From Ahaetulla prasina (taxonomy: Eukaryota; Chordata; Lepidosauria; Squamata; Colubridae), in contig NC_080541.1 of NCBI RefSeq assembly GCF_028640845.1, positions 3,249,935 to 3,313,934 of the forward strand: a stretch of 64,000 bases of DNA. Reading direction: 5' to 3'. Below the pieces are notes generated by a model. It had not been told where the DNA came from and searched no databases. It saw nothing but the letters and a program-made list of their open reading frames with translations. This document shows, one piece after another, positions 62,240 through 64,000 of the stretch. The stretch's first letter is position 1, and each line of letters opens with the position of its first letter. The translations under genes and the position numbers were made by a program.

Positions 62240-62733
62240 TGTTGTGTCTCGTCCGATCTCACCACAGCCGGGGCCTTCTTATCTGCTTCCGAACACGGAG
62301 GAATGTCCTAGTATGCCTCCCGGCCCCAGCCCTGGCTCCATGCCCGGACAGGCTGAAGAGGAGGAAGTATCTCCAGCCCCCAGCTCTGGCTCCATGCCCA
62401 GGCAAACGGAGCAACTAGACCCCTCCCCCTCCTCCACAGCATGTGAGCCTGAGGGAGGTCAATTGCCAACAGCTGCAGACTGGAGTGACCCTCGCGTCAG
62501 AAGACTTGATAGGCGGAGGCAACAGAAGGAAGGGAGGGGCAGGCCTGGATAAGTGCTGAGTCATGGAGCCACACCCCATGGCCTATATAAAGGACCTGCT
62601 TTCTGGCATTCTCTGAGTCAGGCAAAGTCTAAACATATCTTGCTGAAATCACTTTCTGGTCTCCTGCCTGCCCTGAGGACTTTGCTAGGACTTTGGCAGA
62701 GCTGCAGAGGCAACTGATCTGAGGTTCCTGACA
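62240..62733 (+). mobile_element. Solo LTR, 494 bp
   Basis: TGTTGTGTCTCGTCCG to GTTCCTGACA in the plus sense, with U3 units (GGCTCCATGCCCGGACAGGC), TATA-like CTATATAAAGGACC at 62583 and the shared GTGCTGAGTCATGGAGCCAC block. Its end differs from the family (GAGGTTCCTGACA) and I see no clear target duplication, so the right end may be recombined. Confidence 0.75.
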
Positions 62734-63023
62734 CCAGTTCATAGAATTGAACACATAATTTCAAAAGAAACTTTCCCACCACCCAAATTCTTGTACTTTG
62801 CAATGGCAACACAACAGAGGTATTCGGAATCTGTTGCATACCAGGACTGACCTGGATAGTTCGTTCAAAACATTGCAAAAACCTTCTTCTCTTGTAAAGC
62901 CTTCAAAGCCCAGAGTAGATTAGAGAAAGATGTAGTTGCCTGAAGACATTTGATGCCATCACCTGGACTACTGTATTGCATTGTATTATGACATTCTATT
63001 TATTTGGAATTGTACATAACTTA
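62734..63023. other. TOP1MT intron, unrecognised
   Basis: No exon seen. CACCAGTTCATAGAATTGAAC at 62734 is repeated at 63421. Confidence 0.5.
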
Positions 63024-63250
63024 GAGCAGTGATGGCGAAACTTTTCGGCACCGACAGTCCAAACTGGAATGTAAGTGCATGTGCGCCAGAGCGCTGGAGA
63101 CCTGAAAACCAGGTGGCCAGCGCATGCATGTAACAAATAACAGGTGGCTGGTGTGAGCATACGCACAGGCCAGCCGATCTGCGGGTTTCCGGCGCTCTGT
63201 GCATGCGAAGACCAGCTGGCCGGCGCGCATGCGCACGCCGTAAACCAAAA
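63024..63250. mobile_element. hAT-like fragment ('CAGTGATGGCGAAAC' end)
   Basis: CAGTGATGGCGAAACTTTTC is a common hAT-type terminal sequence in squamates. The following CATGCGC-rich part has no end on the right, so the element is truncated or decayed. Confidence 0.55.
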
Positions 63251-63765
63251 GAGAAGCTGGCAACGGTGTGCGTTCCCACAGGGCTCTGTGTACCACAGAT
63301 TTGCCAGCTCGAGAATCCAAATAAAACTCCCCTTTCATTCTGTTTCCGAAAAATCTTACCGTTTATTGAGTATACGCCATGGTAATGTCGAAGCAAAACT
63401 AACTCTGAGGTTCCCAGACACCAGTTCATAGAATTGAACAATAATTTCCCCAGCCCAACCCCACAACCTCTCACGTCATCCATGGAAACAAGTTGTTATG
63501 GGAACTGTCTGCTTCAACTCGACGCCTGGTAAGATGTCCTTGAAAAGGTTTCAGGCTCTCACGGTCTTCGGCGGAATTGTGGGGGTTTCATTTCTCCAAT
63601 ATAACCTGTTCTAAAGCAAAACTTTCCCCCCCTTACTCTAATGGCAAGTTGAAAAGAGGAGGCATGTAGCTGCCAAAGTTTCATACCTGACATGTTGACC
63701 CCCGCCCCCCCCCGAAAGAGGAATGGATCTGGAAATATGCATATAGAAATGGATTAGGATTTTAA
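63251..63765. other. TOP1MT intron, nothing recognised
   Basis: I looked for the next topoisomerase exon (the part following VEKQ) and did not find it before the window end. Confidence 0.5.
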
Positions 63766-63767
63766 TT

Positions 63768-64000
63768 ACCTGCCCTGTTTCCCCGAAAATAAGACCCAAC
63801 CAGAAAATAAGTCCTAGCATGATTTTTCAGGATGCTCGTAATATAAGCCCTACCCCCAAAATAAGCCCCGGTTAAGATTATCAACCTGATGGGTGCATTT
63901 AGTATCGTATTTCTCCCAAAAGAAGACCTAACCAGAAAATAAGCCCTAATGTGTCTTTTGGAGCAAAAATTTAATATAAGACTTATATTATTTATTTTAT
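63768..64000. repeat. Dispersed repeat 'TTTCCCCGAAAATAAGAC', cut by the window end
   Basis: TTTCCCCGAAAATAAGACCC, AGAAAATAAGTCCTAGCATG and a second part with AGAAAATAAGCCCTAATGTG. This motif is widespread in vertebrate genomes as a DNA-transposon-like repeat. The family name is uncertain. Confidence 0.65.

Noticed and set aside
60136..64000. Possible next TOP1MT exon
   Set aside because: No frame gives the expected conserved NLQLF-type continuation with an acceptor, so the next exon is taken to lie outside the window.

Overview
This is vertebrate nuclear DNA, very probably from a snake. The coding exons are short, carry vertebrate splice sites and match vertebrate proteins. The repeats are typical of squamates: CR1, L2-like, BovB and L1 LINEs, Sauria-type tRNA SINEs, hAT and Tc1 elements, and CR1-type LINE 3' ends running into AATAG/ATTCT pentanucleotide arrays of the kind reported for the snake Snake1/L3 family. 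All family names rest on motifs recalled from memory, because no database could be searched.

Two host genes are present, arranged head to head. RHPN1 (rhophilin-1) runs on the minus strand. Its start-codon exon is at 16342-16474 and its next exon at 791-906, where the diagnostic GCDSLAQT and MRTGAENLFR motifs sit; later exons lie left of the window. TOP1MT (the mitochondrial-type DNA topoisomerase I) runs on the plus strand. Ten exons are visible between 28670 and 60135. Their splice phases all agree and together give 624 codons without a stop, from an ATG at 28686 through the core subdomains to the catalytic Arg and Lys of the last visible exon; the rest of the enzyme lies to the right. A CpG-rich segment at about 16860-17235, with CCAAT boxes and a perfect palindromic CRE, lies between the genes and probably serves both. 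I recall the same divergent RHPN1/TOP1MT order in human 8q24.3.

The main biological surprise is the N-terminus of this TOP1MT. In place of the short presequence of mammals it encodes about 283 charged residues, with 29 consecutive GAA (Glu) codons and a Lys-rich stretch, which looks more like nuclear TOP1. A phase-compatible Arg-rich upstream ORF in the CpG island could restore a presequence, but this is unproven.

Layout: 0-1 kb, RHPN1 exon and LINE tail. 1-16 kb, RHPN1 intron 1, filled with LINE 3' ends, a pentanucleotide satellite, foldback MITEs, GTCGAGGA-type MITEs and an 800-bp polypyrimidine tract. 16-17.2 kb, RHPN1 start exon and shared promoter. 17.2-28.6 kb, AATAG satellite, solo LTRs, a rearranged tandem duplication containing a SPIN-like hAT, nested hAT/CR1, and a Tc1 relic. 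28.6-35.7 kb, TOP1MT N-terminal exons, with a LINE flanked by 152-bp direct repeats between them. 35.7-48.8 kb, a repeat-filled intron: 47-bp minisatellite, Tc1/hAT/SINE nest, and an L2-like LINE inserted in a 150-bp satellite with an L1 inserted inside it. 48.8-60.1 kb, seven TOP1MT core exons. 60.1-64 kb, intron with two solo LTRs and hAT/L2/CR1 nests.
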